Assembly (NCBI GenBank): GCA_020350825.1
Contig: CP070724.1
Span: forward strand, 1,697,002-1,761,001
Direction: 5' to 3'
Length of the DNA: 64,000 bases
From: Thermoplasmatales archaeon
Lineage (GTDB): Archaea; Thermoplasmatota; E2; DHVEG-1
The notes beneath the pieces are model-generated. The model worked only from the letters and a program-made list of their open reading frames with translations, had not been told where the DNA came from and searched no databases. How positions within the stretch are numbered: position 1 is the stretch's first letter; every line of letters starts with the position of its first letter. Both the position numbers and the translations under genes were made by a program. Shown here one piece after another: positions 8,666-16,963 of the stretch.

Positions 8666-9364
8666 TTACCACACTTTGTCAATGTCGATATCCATTGTGT
8701 CTTTTTTCTTTTCTTTTACCTTTTTCTTTCCATTAATTTTGTCAAGCAAACCACGAAACTCGTGAGTTCGGTCATCTATCCTTCTTTCACAACTTGCAAC
8801 AGCCAGTTCGCCCCTTGTTTTTTCTATTAAACCTCTTACAATATCCTGTTTTCTTTTTATTGGAATTAACCCCGATGGATAATCTAAACTCATAATAGCA
8901 TCATATATTTTATCCATATGATTGAGGTATTCGTTTGCTTTTGAAGCTTCTCCTTCAAGAATGAAATCGAGTGCACCTCTCCTTAATTCTCCAACAACAT
9001 CACATAAGCCCAATAAATATGAACTGTATGTAGTTTGTATTGTATCTGGATCTGGTAATTCTTTACCAAGCATTATGTTATATAGACAATGTGCTTCTAC
9101 AAGTTCTTGTGAGGCATTTTCGACATAACCTGCATGGAAAAGGTCAGGATACTTTCCAGTTAAATCATATAAATCTGCTAACTTATCAGATGCTTGTTTA
9201 ATATAACTCTTAGCATCTTTTTTTAAATCTCTATGTAGAAATTGAATGGCTTTTCTACATCCAATGATTATATCTCTAGAGGATCTCAATGCCTGTTCCC
9301 GTATTTTGTCTTTCTCATTGATATGCTTATCTATTTTTTCTATTATGCCATCTAAATTTTTCAT
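8666..9364 (-). CDS. Translin/TRAX-family protein
   Basis: A 232-residue, mostly helical protein of the translin family. These proteins bind single-stranded RNA and DNA, and the archaeal members form octamers; TRAX-type relatives cut RNA with acidic residues. The typical helices are SSRDIIIGCRKAIQFLHR near 28-45, ENASQELVEAHCLY near 80-95 and YLLGLCDVVGELRRGALDFIL near 113-134. The conserved acidic pattern of the last helix (Asp then Glu-Leu-Arg-Arg) is present. The C terminus carries a Lys-rich tail ending in an acidic patch. It lies upstream of the altered TBP but is separated from it by that gene's own promoter. Confidence 0.88.
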   Translation of the reverse strand: MKNLDGIIEKIDKHINEKDKIREQALRSSRDIIIGCRKAIQFLHRDLKKDAKSYIKQASDKLADLYDLTGKYPDLFHAGYVENASQELVEAHCLYNIMLGKELPDPDTIQTTYSSYLLGLCDVVGELRRGALDFILEGEASKANEYLNHMDKIYDAIMSLDYPSGLIPIKRKQDIVRGLIEKTRGELAVASCERRIDDRTHEFRGLLDKINGKKKVKEKKKDTMDIDIDKVW

Positions 9365-9403
9365 TGTTTAAAGTAAAACATTCCATATAATTATATTTTT
9401 CCA

Positions 9404-10357
9404 TTACATTAAATCCTTATTTATCCAAAATTCAGGTGTTTCTTCATTTAACACTTTAATTATTTGCTGGGCACATACGGTACCTGCTCTTATCTGCCCT
9501 TCTTTCGTATTCGCTCCGATATGTGGGGTTAACACTACATTTTCAAGCTCCAACAAGGGGCTATCTTTTGGTGGCTCATTCTCAAATACATCTATACCTG
9601 CCCCAGCAATCTTGCCATTTTTCAATGTATCATAGAGTGCTTTTTCATCTACGGTTCCACCTCGGGCACAATTGATGAGATATGCAGACGGTTTCATTTT
9701 TGAAATCATCTCTTTATTGACAATATGGTGTGTTGCTGAAATATGAGGGAGATGAAGCGAGATAAAATCTGCAGTTTTCATTAGGTCCCCAAGCTCTTCT
9801 AACTTTTTTATTCCGTCTTTCTGCATATCTTCTTTTGAAATAAAAGGGTCGTAGCCAATGATTAACATATTGAATGCTTGGGCATATTTTGCAGTAAGTT
9901 TTCCGATATTACCACAGCCAATAAGGCCAAGTGTTTTTCCATATAATTCATTTCCTTTCAGTTGTTTTTTTGCCCATTCTCCATTTTTCATTGTCGAGTC
10001 CGCTTTTGTTAAATGTCTTGATAGTGACAACATATGAGCGATGGTCAATTCCGCAACACTGGCAGTAGCACCTGTAGGTGCATTAACAACCTTTATTCCT
10101 TCTTTAGCAGCTGTTTTTAAATCTACATTATCAACACCAATACCTGCTCTCCCAATTACTTTCAATTTTCCCTTTGCTCCAGTTTTTACTATATCTTCTA
10201 TTGCCTTTGTTCTTCCTCTTATCATTAAAGCATCATAGTTTGCGATATTCTTAAGTAGTGTCTCTCCATCCATCTCATCAATAGTAATATCGTGACCTGC
10301 ATCTTTTAAAAGTTGAATTGCTTCATTTGCCATTTTATCTGTGATAAGTACTTTCAT
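9404..10357 (-). CDS. serA: D-3-phosphoglycerate dehydrogenase, short form
   Basis: 317 residues of the D-isomer 2-hydroxyacid dehydrogenase family; most likely it oxidises 3-phosphoglycerate with NAD for serine synthesis. The nucleotide site is GLIGCGNIGK. Catalytic Arg, Glu and His lie in NCARGGTVDE, DVFENEPP and LTPHIGANT. It ends after the substrate domain and lacks the C-terminal regulatory ACT domain of longer SerA enzymes, so serine feedback of that kind is not expected. ATG 10357 begins the normal MKVLITDK strand and is preferred to 10366. A related hydroxyacid reductase is the main alternative, but serC in the same window supports SerA. Confidence 0.88.
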   Translation of the reverse strand: MKVLITDKMANEAIQLLKDAGHDITIDEMDGETLLKNIANYDALMIRGRTKAIEDIVKTGAKGKLKVIGRAGIGVDNVDLKTAAKEGIKVVNAPTGATASVAELTIAHMLSLSRHLTKADSTMKNGEWAKKQLKGNELYGKTLGLIGCGNIGKLTAKYAQAFNMLIIGYDPFISKEDMQKDGIKKLEELGDLMKTADFISLHLPHISATHHIVNKEMISKMKPSAYLINCARGGTVDEKALYDTLKNGKIAGAGIDVFENEPPKDSPLLELENVVLTPHIGANTKEGQIRAGTVCAQQIIKVLNEETPEFWINKDLM

Positions 10358-10408
10358 AAATAACACTCAATGTGGGTATATATAACCAAATAAAAACATT
10401 TGTGGCAG

Positions 10409-11689
10409 CTAAATCATACGGAAATCAATTCCAGGATACTCCGCTTTTTCCCCAAGTTCCTCCTCGATACGTATCAATTGATTATACTTAGCAGTTCTAT
10501 CACTTCTAGCTGGAGCACCAGTCTTTATCTGTCCTGCGCTAGTTCCAACAACAAGATCAGCAATGAAATTATCCTCAGTTTCTCCACTTCTGTGACTTAC
10601 TACTGCAGTCCATCCTTCATCCTGTGCCATTTTTATTGCATTCAATGTTTCAGTAACAGAACCAATCTGGTTGAGTTTAATTAAAACAGAGTTGGCTGCA
10701 TTTATTTCAATACCTTTCTGAATTCGTTTTGTATTGGTGACAAATAGATCATCACCAACAATTTGGATAGTTGTTCCCAGTTTTTTTGTCATTTCAACCC
10801 ATGAATCCCAGTCATCTTCAGCAAGACCATCCTCGATACTTACAACAGGGAATTTTTTACAAAGATTAGCATAGAAATCAATCATTTCTCCTCCTGAATA
10901 TGATTTTTTACCTATCTTATATATTCCATCATAAAAAAATTCGCTTGATGCCGGATCTAATGCTATTTTCATCATGTCTTCATACCCAGCGTTTTCTACT
11001 GCTCTAAGCATTAATTCTAATCGCTCATTTACATCAATTATCTGAGCAGGGGCAAAACCACCTTCATCTCCTATTAAAGTTCCCCCAGCACCAAACTTTT
11101 TCTTTAGTAATTTTGCAAGATGATGATAACTTTCAGAAATCATTCTAATTCCTTCGGTAAAACATGTTGCACCGGTAGGCACAAGCATATGTTCTTGTAT
11201 TGAATTTTCCTGCCCCGCGTGTTTGCCACCATTAATAACATTACACATTGGTACAGGCAATTTGTATGGAGAAACACCAAATATTTCTCCAATATATGAA
11301 TATAGAGTGAGGTTCTTGGCAGCAGCACCAGCTTTTATTACTGCCATGGAAATGGGGAGTATTGCATTAGCGCCAAGCTTATCCTTGTTATCAGTTCCAT
11401 CTAACTTAAGCATTATATTATCAATTGCCTCTTGCTGACGACAATCCATTTCAATGATTTTTGGAGCAATTATTTTATTAACATTTTCAACAGCTTTTAA
11501 CGTTCCTTTACCAAAATATCTATTTTTATCTCCATCCCTAAGTTCTAGTGCTTCATGTTTTCCAGCACTTGCACCGCTCGGAGTCATGGATTTAAAAATC
11601 CCATCTTCAGTTAATACATCTACTTCAACAGTGGGATTTCCTCGTGAATCTAGAACTTCCCGAGCTTTAATGCTGGTAATTTTAGACAT
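10409..11689 (-). CDS. eno: Enolase
   Basis: A 426-residue enolase that interconverts 2-phosphoglycerate and phosphoenolpyruvate in glycolysis and gluconeogenesis. Family blocks are complete: AREVLDSRGNPTVEVDV at the N terminus, the GDEGGFAP loop, the magnesium ligand regions VSIEDGL and VGDDLFVTN, the catalytic lysine in LIKLNQIG, and AVVSHRSGETED. ATG 11689 follows GGAGAT. The reading from 11704 adds five residues unlike the family. It lies 40 bp upstream of serA on the same strand, so 3-phosphoglycerate handling genes are adjacent. Confidence 0.97.
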   Translation of the reverse strand: MSKITSIKAREVLDSRGNPTVEVDVLTEDGIFKSMTPSGASAGKHEALELRDGDKNRYFGKGTLKAVENVNKIIAPKIIEMDCRQQEAIDNIMLKLDGTDNKDKLGANAILPISMAVIKAGAAAKNLTLYSYIGEIFGVSPYKLPVPMCNVINGGKHAGQENSIQEHMLVPTGATCFTEGIRMISESYHHLAKLLKKKFGAGGTLIGDEGGFAPAQIIDVNERLELMLRAVENAGYEDMMKIALDPASSEFFYDGIYKIGKKSYSGGEMIDFYANLCKKFPVVSIEDGLAEDDWDSWVEMTKKLGTTIQIVGDDLFVTNTKRIQKGIEINAANSVLIKLNQIGSVTETLNAIKMAQDEGWTAVVSHRSGETEDNFIADLVVGTSAGQIKTGAPARSDRTAKYNQLIRIEEELGEKAEYPGIDFRMI

Positions 11690-11824
11690 TGTCCATCTCC
11701 GCATTTACGATATATGCTATTACATCATATAAATTATGTTGATATTATGATTTAAAATACGAGTATAAGGGTATATTTTTAAATAATTAGATGTTACGAA
11801 ACTCTAATTTAAGTAGGAGCTAAA

Positions 11825-12475
11825 ATGAAAAACATAGATTTGAAGATGATTGCAAAAGTCATTTTAATCGTGGGAATCATCTTATGCGGTGTTGCTCAGT
11901 TTTTACCGTGGGGCGAACTTGATCTACTGATCACCGAAGAACTTCAAGAACAAATATCAGTGCCAGTAGATATTAAAATCAAAATCAATTTTTTTCATTG
12001 GGGAGGTATGAGAATAAGTCCAAAATTCCCTGATACACCAGAATGGTTCCTCACACCTACAGATTTTTCCGGAATATCCGATTCCCCAGAAATATATGGA
12101 ATCGCATTTGGAACACTATTTTTGTATTTTATTATTCCTTTAGGCCTGATTTCTTTTATAACAGGTATATTTGCCTATAGAAAGGGTAAACAAAAACGTA
12201 GTAAAAATTCTCTTCATGCTGCTGTTTCCTCCATAGCTGCTATTTTTTTCTTTATCATCTTTATGCAGCTGACATACTTGTCTAATATCGGGGGGTTTGA
12301 AAATGAGGGTTTTTCTGCAACCTATTACTGGTCTCCGGGTTTTTATTTAATGATAATATCAGCGATATTGTTTTTTATCTCCTATATTCTAATACGAAGA
12401 AAGGTCAAGGAGGTAAAAAATAGAAGAATCCCAAAAAAGGAAACAACCGAAGACGAACTTAAAAAGAAGGTATAA
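11825..12475 (+). CDS. Four-helix membrane protein, unknown
   Basis: 216 residues. Hydrophobic helices lie at about 10-30, 95-117, 128-148 and 168-190, with a hydrophilic loop of about 60 residues after the first helix that contains several Trp and Pro. A strongly basic and charged tail follows the last helix and should be cytoplasmic. No family is recognised. The start is preceded by GTAGGAGC. It is divergent from enolase, with a TATA-like TTTTTAAATAA near 11776. Confidence 0.75.
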   Translation: MKNIDLKMIAKVILIVGIILCGVAQFLPWGELDLLITEELQEQISVPVDIKIKINFFHWGGMRISPKFPDTPEWFLTPTDFSGISDSPEIYGIAFGTLFLYFIIPLGLISFITGIFAYRKGKQKRSKNSLHAAVSSIAAIFFFIIFMQLTYLSNIGGFENEGFSATYYWSPGFYLMIISAILFFISYILIRRKVKEVKNRRIPKKETTEDELKKKV

Positions 12476-12710
12476 CATCAAGTAAGGTAAAAAATAATTT
12501 TTCTTTCTTTTAATAAAAAACAACCTTTTAATTATAATTAGTTGAATAATGCAACTATACTAATTAGATAGAATAGGGATAGAGATTTGTTAAATAATGT
12601 GACAAATGTTGCAATATTTTTGCATAACATTAAAATATAATTGAAATATTCTTGTTTTGAAAGTATTCATGTGGAGAGGAGAAAAAACTTGGGTAGAATT
12701 ATAAGGAAAG

Positions 12711-12815
12711 GTGAGGTGGAAAAACATGTTACTTTTTGTAGTTAAACTGCTCATTGCGGGTTGTGGGCTGGGAATTTTAAGTTGGTTTTTTAACAAGAAC
12801 ACAAAGATAAATTGA
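12711..12815 (+). CDS. Candidate small single-helix membrane protein
   Basis: A 29-residue frame starts at ATG 12726, or 34 residues from GTG 12711; both end at TGA 12813-12815. It encodes a hydrophobic helix (LLFVVKLLIAGCGLGILSWFF) followed by a polar tail NKNTKIN. AAGGAAAG lies before the GTG and GGTGAGG before the ATG, so translation signals are good for either. A TATA-like stretch near 12630 and a hairpin with a U-rich tail just downstream (12840 on) would make a complete small transcription unit. No homologue is recognised. Confidence 0.45.
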   Translation: MRWKNMLLFVVKLLIAGCGLGILSWFFNKNTKIN

Positions 12816-12839
12816 AAATAATAAAACTAGATCACATCA

Positions 12840-12885
12840 AAAGGAGAGAGATCTATATATTTTCAAAATCTCCTCCTAATTTTCC
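12840..12885 (+). terminator. Hairpin with CCUCCU arm and U-rich tail
   Basis: AGGAG-A-GAGAT (from about 12842) pairs with ATCTCCTCCT (12868-12877) over ten pairs with one bulged A, enclosing an AT-rich loop. Pyrimidine- and T-rich sequence follows to about 12897. It lies 25 bases after the small gene at 12711-12815 and is a natural terminator for it. The rest of the 486-base gap from 12476 to 12961 shows only AT-rich promoter-like sequence. Confidence 0.4.
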
Positions 12886-12961
12886 CTTTTTCTTTTGTAA
12901 TTGTCGTGAACTACATGTATTTTTAGAATATATTTTAATATCATCTTAACTTAACAAAATT

Positions 12962-13354
12962 ATGAACAAAAATATCATAATGATCGGATTGATTTTAAGT
13001 GTAATTTTAATTGTTGGTTGTGTTCAAACTCCTCCTGAATCTTATCCCAGCATCGAAGGGAATTGGATTTTAAGACATTATAGTTGGGAGGGGAATCTAA
13101 CAGAAACAGAGAGTGTTCAAATCGAAAGAGATAATGACATTGTTACTATTTTTTCTGGAGATGAGGTTTTATGCAATGGAACAATAATTAAAAATAATCA
13201 AACTTATCCAAAAAATCATACGGATAATATTTTGAAATGTAATGACTTCAGAGGTCTAGGAGTTAATGTTATTTTTATTTATAATGAATCGTATCTTGAA
13301 ACAGAATTGCCTCTATGTGAATCTTGCAACCCATCCATATTTACTAAAGAATAA
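12962..13354 (+). CDS. Small exported lipoprotein
   Basis: 130 residues. The N terminus has a hydrophobic signal ending in LIVGC, a lipobox with Cys at about residue 20, so the mature protein should be lipid-anchored outside. The mature part begins with a Pro-rich linker and then GNWILRHYSW, followed by several strands. This is reminiscent of small META or lipocalin-like domains, but no family is certain. Two cysteines near the C terminus (CESC) could form a disulfide. Several Asn-Xaa-Thr/Ser sites are present. A TATA-like stretch about 25-30 bases upstream suggests a nearly leaderless message. Confidence 0.7.
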   Translation: MNKNIIMIGLILSVILIVGCVQTPPESYPSIEGNWILRHYSWEGNLTETESVQIERDNDIVTIFSGDEVLCNGTIIKNNQTYPKNHTDNILKCNDFRGLGVNVIFIYNESYLETELPLCESCNPSIFTKE

Positions 13355-13460
13355 TTTTTCGATGGGAACTATATTATTTTTCTATTGATACTAATTCTAT
13401 GTGGTTGGGAACAAATTGACACATATCGCTTTAGAAAATAACGATATAAATACTTTCTAT

Positions 13461-13493
13461 GGAAACACTTAAAAATACAAATTAGTTGTTTCC
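13461..13493 (+). promoter_or_regulatory. Inverted repeat before the stomatin operon
   Basis: GGAAACA (13461-13467) and TGTTTCC (13487-13493) form a perfect seven-base inverted repeat with a 19-base spacer. A TATA-like TATAAATA lies at 13445-13452, so the repeat would surround the transcription start. It could be an operator or a leader hairpin close to the ribosome binding site. Confidence 0.3.
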
Positions 13494-13508
13494 AATGGAG
13501 GCATATGA

Positions 13509-14285
13509 GTGGTAGATGTTAACACCATAAGTATAGCAATTATTATAATCATATTTTTTCTGATGCTACTTGCTTCAGCAATAAAAATAATGGCAGAATA
13601 TCAAAGAATTGTTATATTTAGATTAGGTAGATTACTAGGAATAAAAGGTCCGGGTCTTGTTTTTATTGTACCGATTATAGATAAAATAATAAAACTTGAT
13701 TTGAGAACGCGGGTCATTGATGTTCCGAAACAAAGGGTTATCACTAAAGATAATGTTACTGTCGATGTTGATGCAGTAGTTTATTTTAGAGTAACAGATC
13801 CACAAAAAGCAGTTGTTGAAGTTCAGAGATATGATGTTGCTACAAGCTTACTGGCACAAACAACTCTTAGAGATGTTCTCGGACAAGAAAGCCTTGACCA
13901 TTTGTTATCAAAACGGGAAGAACTAAACAAAAGCCTTCAATCAATAATAGATCAAGGTACAGATCCCTGGGGAATAAAGGTTTCTGCTGTAACAATTAGA
14001 GATGTGGCATTACCTGAAGAGATGCTAAGAGCCATTGCAAAACAGGCTGAGGCAGAAAGAGAGAAAAGATCAAGAATAATTATAGCTGAAGGGGAATATC
14101 AAGCATCAGAGAAAATGACTGAAGCAGCAAAACTTTACGAAAAGACGCCAACTGCACTAAGGCTGAGAGAACTTCAGACTCTTGCAGAAATAGCTAGGGA
14201 GAAAAATCTTATAATAGTTCCAGGTGGCGACATAGGAAGAGTGGCTGGAATAGCAAGAGCAGTTAACAAAAAAGTAGTAGAATGA
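13509..14285 (+). CDS. SPFH/stomatin-family membrane scaffold protein (slipin)
   Basis: 258 residues: one N-terminal membrane helix (about 6-26), then the SPFH domain with EYQRIVIFRLGRLLGIKGPGL, the paired strands LDLRTRVIDVPKQRVITKDNV, and the DATVYFRV-like block here reading DAVVYFRV. A helical Ala/Glu-rich coiled segment follows. Such proteins form large ring-like membrane assemblies. The start is GTG 13509, set by GGAGG eight bases upstream. The ATG four bases earlier runs into a stop. The stop overlaps the NfeD gene by four bases (ATGA), the standard stomatin-NfeD operon. Confidence 0.93.
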   Translation: MVDVNTISIAIIIIIFFLMLLASAIKIMAEYQRIVIFRLGRLLGIKGPGLVFIVPIIDKIIKLDLRTRVIDVPKQRVITKDNVTVDVDAVVYFRVTDPQKAVVEVQRYDVATSLLAQTTLRDVLGQESLDHLLSKREELNKSLQSIIDQGTDPWGIKVSAVTIRDVALPEEMLRAIAKQAEAEREKRSRIIIAEGEYQASEKMTEAAKLYEKTPTALRLRELQTLAEIAREKNLIIVPGGDIGRVAGIARAVNKKVVE

Positions 14286-15601
14286 AGTTAAGATTCTCTC
14301 TTCCTCTGTTATTCTTTATTCTTATTTTTTTATTCACTAGTGCATTTGCTCAAAATTCGAATGTATTAATTGTGGAAATATCAGATACCATTGATCAATC
14401 TACTGTTGAGATAGTACAAGAGAGTATTCAGGAGGCTGAAAATATAAATTCTCAAGCTATTATTCTCCTACTGGATACGCCGGGAGGGGGATTACAAGAG
14501 ACTATTCAGATTTGGGAATTAATCCGAAGTAGCATCAAACCCGTTATCGGATATGTATATCCTCAGGGATCAGCATCATGGTCTGCGGGAACTTTTATTT
14601 TAATTGGTACACACATCGCAGCAATGGCGGATAATACTGTAATTGGGTCTGCACAACCAGTAGAAATTTCTTTTGAGGGGACAAGAACTATTAACGACTC
14701 TAAAACAATTAATGCATTGGTAGCAAGGTTACAAGAGCGGGCAGATATTTACGGAAGAAATAAAACAATTGTAGGAGAGTTTATTACAAAAAATCTTAAT
14801 TTAAATGAAACTCAAGCATTAGAATACGAAGTTATTGAGTTTGTTTCTGACTCCATTGATCAACTTCTGGATGATATTGATGGCACTATTATTACTACGT
14901 CAGCAGGAAATATTACCTTGTACACAAAAAATGCTGAACAAATACTGTATTCTCCATCTTTTAAAATCCAAGTTCTAAAACTTATTTCAAATCCAATTCT
15001 TACATCTCTACTGCTAGTTCTTGGCATAATCTCATTAATAATAGGTATACAGTCGCCAGGTTTTGGAGCTGAGGTATTTGGGGTTATTGCAATTCTTCTG
15101 TCATTAATAGGCTCAGGATTTAATGTTTCTACGTTAGGCATATTTTTTATAGCTATTGGATGTTTATTGCTCATTATTGAATTATTTGTTTTACCAGGGT
15201 TTGGTGTCGTTGGTATTGGAGGAGTGATATGTTTAATAATGGGAGCTATATTTCTTATACCAACTTACTCTACTAGAGAATGGTTGATATCTATGGAATG
15301 GACTAATACTGCAATTTTGATTGTACTCGTGATTATTGGGCTGCTTGCTGTTTTTTTTGTCTTTTTATTGTATAAAATATTGCAAATCAGGCGGAAAAAA
15401 TCAAGAGTTGGTACATTTATTGGAGAGAAAGCCAAGACCATTGATCGGATAACACCTGATAAACCTGGATATGTTCGTTTTAAAGGGGAATATTGGCAGG
15501 CTAAATCTGATACAACAATTGAGCCGAATACGAAGGTATTCATTTCGGACAAGGACGAATCAACACTAATTATAAAACCTATCAGACCGAGAGAAAAATG
15601 A
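14282..15601 (+). CDS. NfeD-type membrane serine protease (stomatin partner)
   Basis: 439 residues. A signal peptide (about 1-23) leads to a ClpP-like protease domain with LLDTPGGG, the nucleophile serine in GSASWSAGTFIL and the lysine in DSKTIN, forming a Ser-Lys dyad. A helical membrane part (about 235-360) and a C-terminal OB-like NfeD domain with the GEYWQAKS pattern follow. The archaeal homologue from Pyrococcus cleaves the C terminus of its partner stomatin. Translation is coupled to the slipin gene by an ATGA overlap. Confidence 0.93.
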   Translation: MKLRFSLPLLFFILIFLFTSAFAQNSNVLIVEISDTIDQSTVEIVQESIQEAENINSQAIILLLDTPGGGLQETIQIWELIRSSIKPVIGYVYPQGSASWSAGTFILIGTHIAAMADNTVIGSAQPVEISFEGTRTINDSKTINALVARLQERADIYGRNKTIVGEFITKNLNLNETQALEYEVIEFVSDSIDQLLDDIDGTIITTSAGNITLYTKNAEQILYSPSFKIQVLKLISNPILTSLLLVLGIISLIIGIQSPGFGAEVFGVIAILLSLIGSGFNVSTLGIFFIAIGCLLLIIELFVLPGFGVVGIGGVICLIMGAIFLIPTYSTREWLISMEWTNTAILIVLVIIGLLAVFFVFLLYKILQIRRKKSRVGTFIGEKAKTIDRITPDKPGYVRFKGEYWQAKSDTTIEPNTKVFISDKDESTLIIKPIRPREK

Positions 15602-15644
15602 CCAAACATTAATCAACCTCTTCTTTCTTAAAGGGTCTGATTTT

Positions 15645-16886
15645 ATGGATAACGGTATTACAAGTCAGTTTCTCGGTGGTAGCGATGAAATAGGAAATCT
15701 AGCAATGGTACTGGAGTTAGATGGTATGAGGTTACTTTTTGAATATGGTATGACTCCTAGCAAACCGCCATCTTTTCCTCTCCCTCCACCTCCTGTTGAT
15801 TTAACATTATTAACACATGCTCATCTTGACCATTCTGGGATGATTCCTTGGTTATGTGCCAGAGAAGATCACCGAATTTTAGCAACAGAACTGACAAAAC
15901 AAGTCGGTACTATATTACATAGAGACACAGTAAAAATCGCAAAAATGGAGGGTTATGCCTCTCCTTATGATAATAAGGATATAAAAGAGGCTGAGCATAG
16001 TTTTATTCCAGTTGAACCAAAACAACAAAAAAACATCGGGGATGATCATGAATTTCGTTTTCACTCAGCAGGGCATATACCGGGTTCATTGATGTTTGAA
16101 ATTGTTGCATCTAAAAAAATTTTGTTTACTGGGGATTTAAATATCATTAACACAAAACTTATGAAAGGAACAAAACCAGTTAAATGCGATATTTTATTTT
16201 TAGAAACCACTTATGCAGGTAGAGATCACCCTAAAAGAGAGGAGTTAGAAAAGGGATTTTTAGATAAAATTGACGAGGTTGTAAATCGAGGAGGCGTGGC
16301 GGTAATACCTGCTTTTGCTGTATCAAGGTCTCAGGAACTTGCTATTGTTCTAAAAAATTCAGGTTATAATGTTTGGTTTGATGGAATGGGCAGAAAGATT
16401 TCTAAGATATTTTTGAAATATCCTAAGTGTCTTAGATCTGCAGATGATCTTAAAAAAGCGTTAAATAAGATAAATTTTGTTCATTCAGATCATGGTAGAA
16501 AAATGGCATTGAAATCAGAGGTTATATTAACATCTAGTGGAATGATGGATGGTGGGCCCGTTTTGAGCTATATGAACAAGTTAAAAAATGATCCAAAAAG
16601 TGCAGTTTTGCTCACTGGTTATCAAGTTGAAGGTACAAACAGCAGACTTCTTGTTGATAAAAGTAAGTTAGATTTCTATGGTGTTATTGAAAATGTAGAA
16701 TGCGAAGTAGAATATTTTGACTTCTCTGCTCATGCAGGACATACTGAATTGATTGAATTTGCAAAGGCTTGTAAACCTGAAAAAATTGTGCTTTTTCATG
16801 GTGAGAGTAGAGAATCATTGATAGAACCTTTAATGGATGTTGCAGAAGTTTATACTCCTCACACTGAAGAGATATTGAATTTATAA
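15645..16886 (+). CDS. Metallo-beta-lactamase/beta-CASP ribonuclease
   Basis: 413 residues combining a metallo-beta-lactamase core and a beta-CASP domain, as in archaeal aCPSF2 and RNase J-like exo- and endonucleases. Zinc motif HAHLDHSG is at about 58-65, with HSAGHIPGS and a later FTGDL. Beta-CASP blocks are AVIPAFAVSRSQE, TSSGMMDGGPV and the C-terminal DFSAHAGH. No N-terminal KH domains are present, so it is not aCPSF1. It lies 44 bases after the NfeD gene and could be read from that promoter. Confidence 0.92.
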   Translation: MDNGITSQFLGGSDEIGNLAMVLELDGMRLLFEYGMTPSKPPSFPLPPPPVDLTLLTHAHLDHSGMIPWLCAREDHRILATELTKQVGTILHRDTVKIAKMEGYASPYDNKDIKEAEHSFIPVEPKQQKNIGDDHEFRFHSAGHIPGSLMFEIVASKKILFTGDLNIINTKLMKGTKPVKCDILFLETTYAGRDHPKREELEKGFLDKIDEVVNRGGVAVIPAFAVSRSQELAIVLKNSGYNVWFDGMGRKISKIFLKYPKCLRSADDLKKALNKINFVHSDHGRKMALKSEVILTSSGMMDGGPVLSYMNKLKNDPKSAVLLTGYQVEGTNSRLLVDKSKLDFYGVIENVECEVEYFDFSAHAGHTELIEFAKACKPEKIVLFHGESRESLIEPLMDVAEVYTPHTEEILNL

Positions 16887-16902
16887 CTTTGGTTATTATA
16901 AC

Positions 16903-16911
16903 TTTTATATG
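16903..16911 (+). promoter_or_regulatory. TATA box of the release factor gene
   Basis: CTTTTATAT lies about 55 bases before ATG 16964, leaving a leader of roughly 30 bases that ends in AGGTGAAATTTT. This is a good archaeal promoter by spacing and sequence. Confidence 0.45.
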
Positions 16912-16963
16912 GTTGAATTAATTAGAGGTAAACAATCAATCGCACACAAAAGGTGAAATTTTA

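Noticed and set aside
8590..8682. 31-residue N-terminal extension of the altered TBP
   Set aside because: It overlaps the translin gene end and the TTTATATA promoter; TBP homology begins just after ATG 8589.
12590..12802. 70-codon minus-strand frame in the gap after 12.5 kb
   Set aside because: Competes with the forward small gene that has ribosome binding sites and a terminator-like hairpin; composition is poor.
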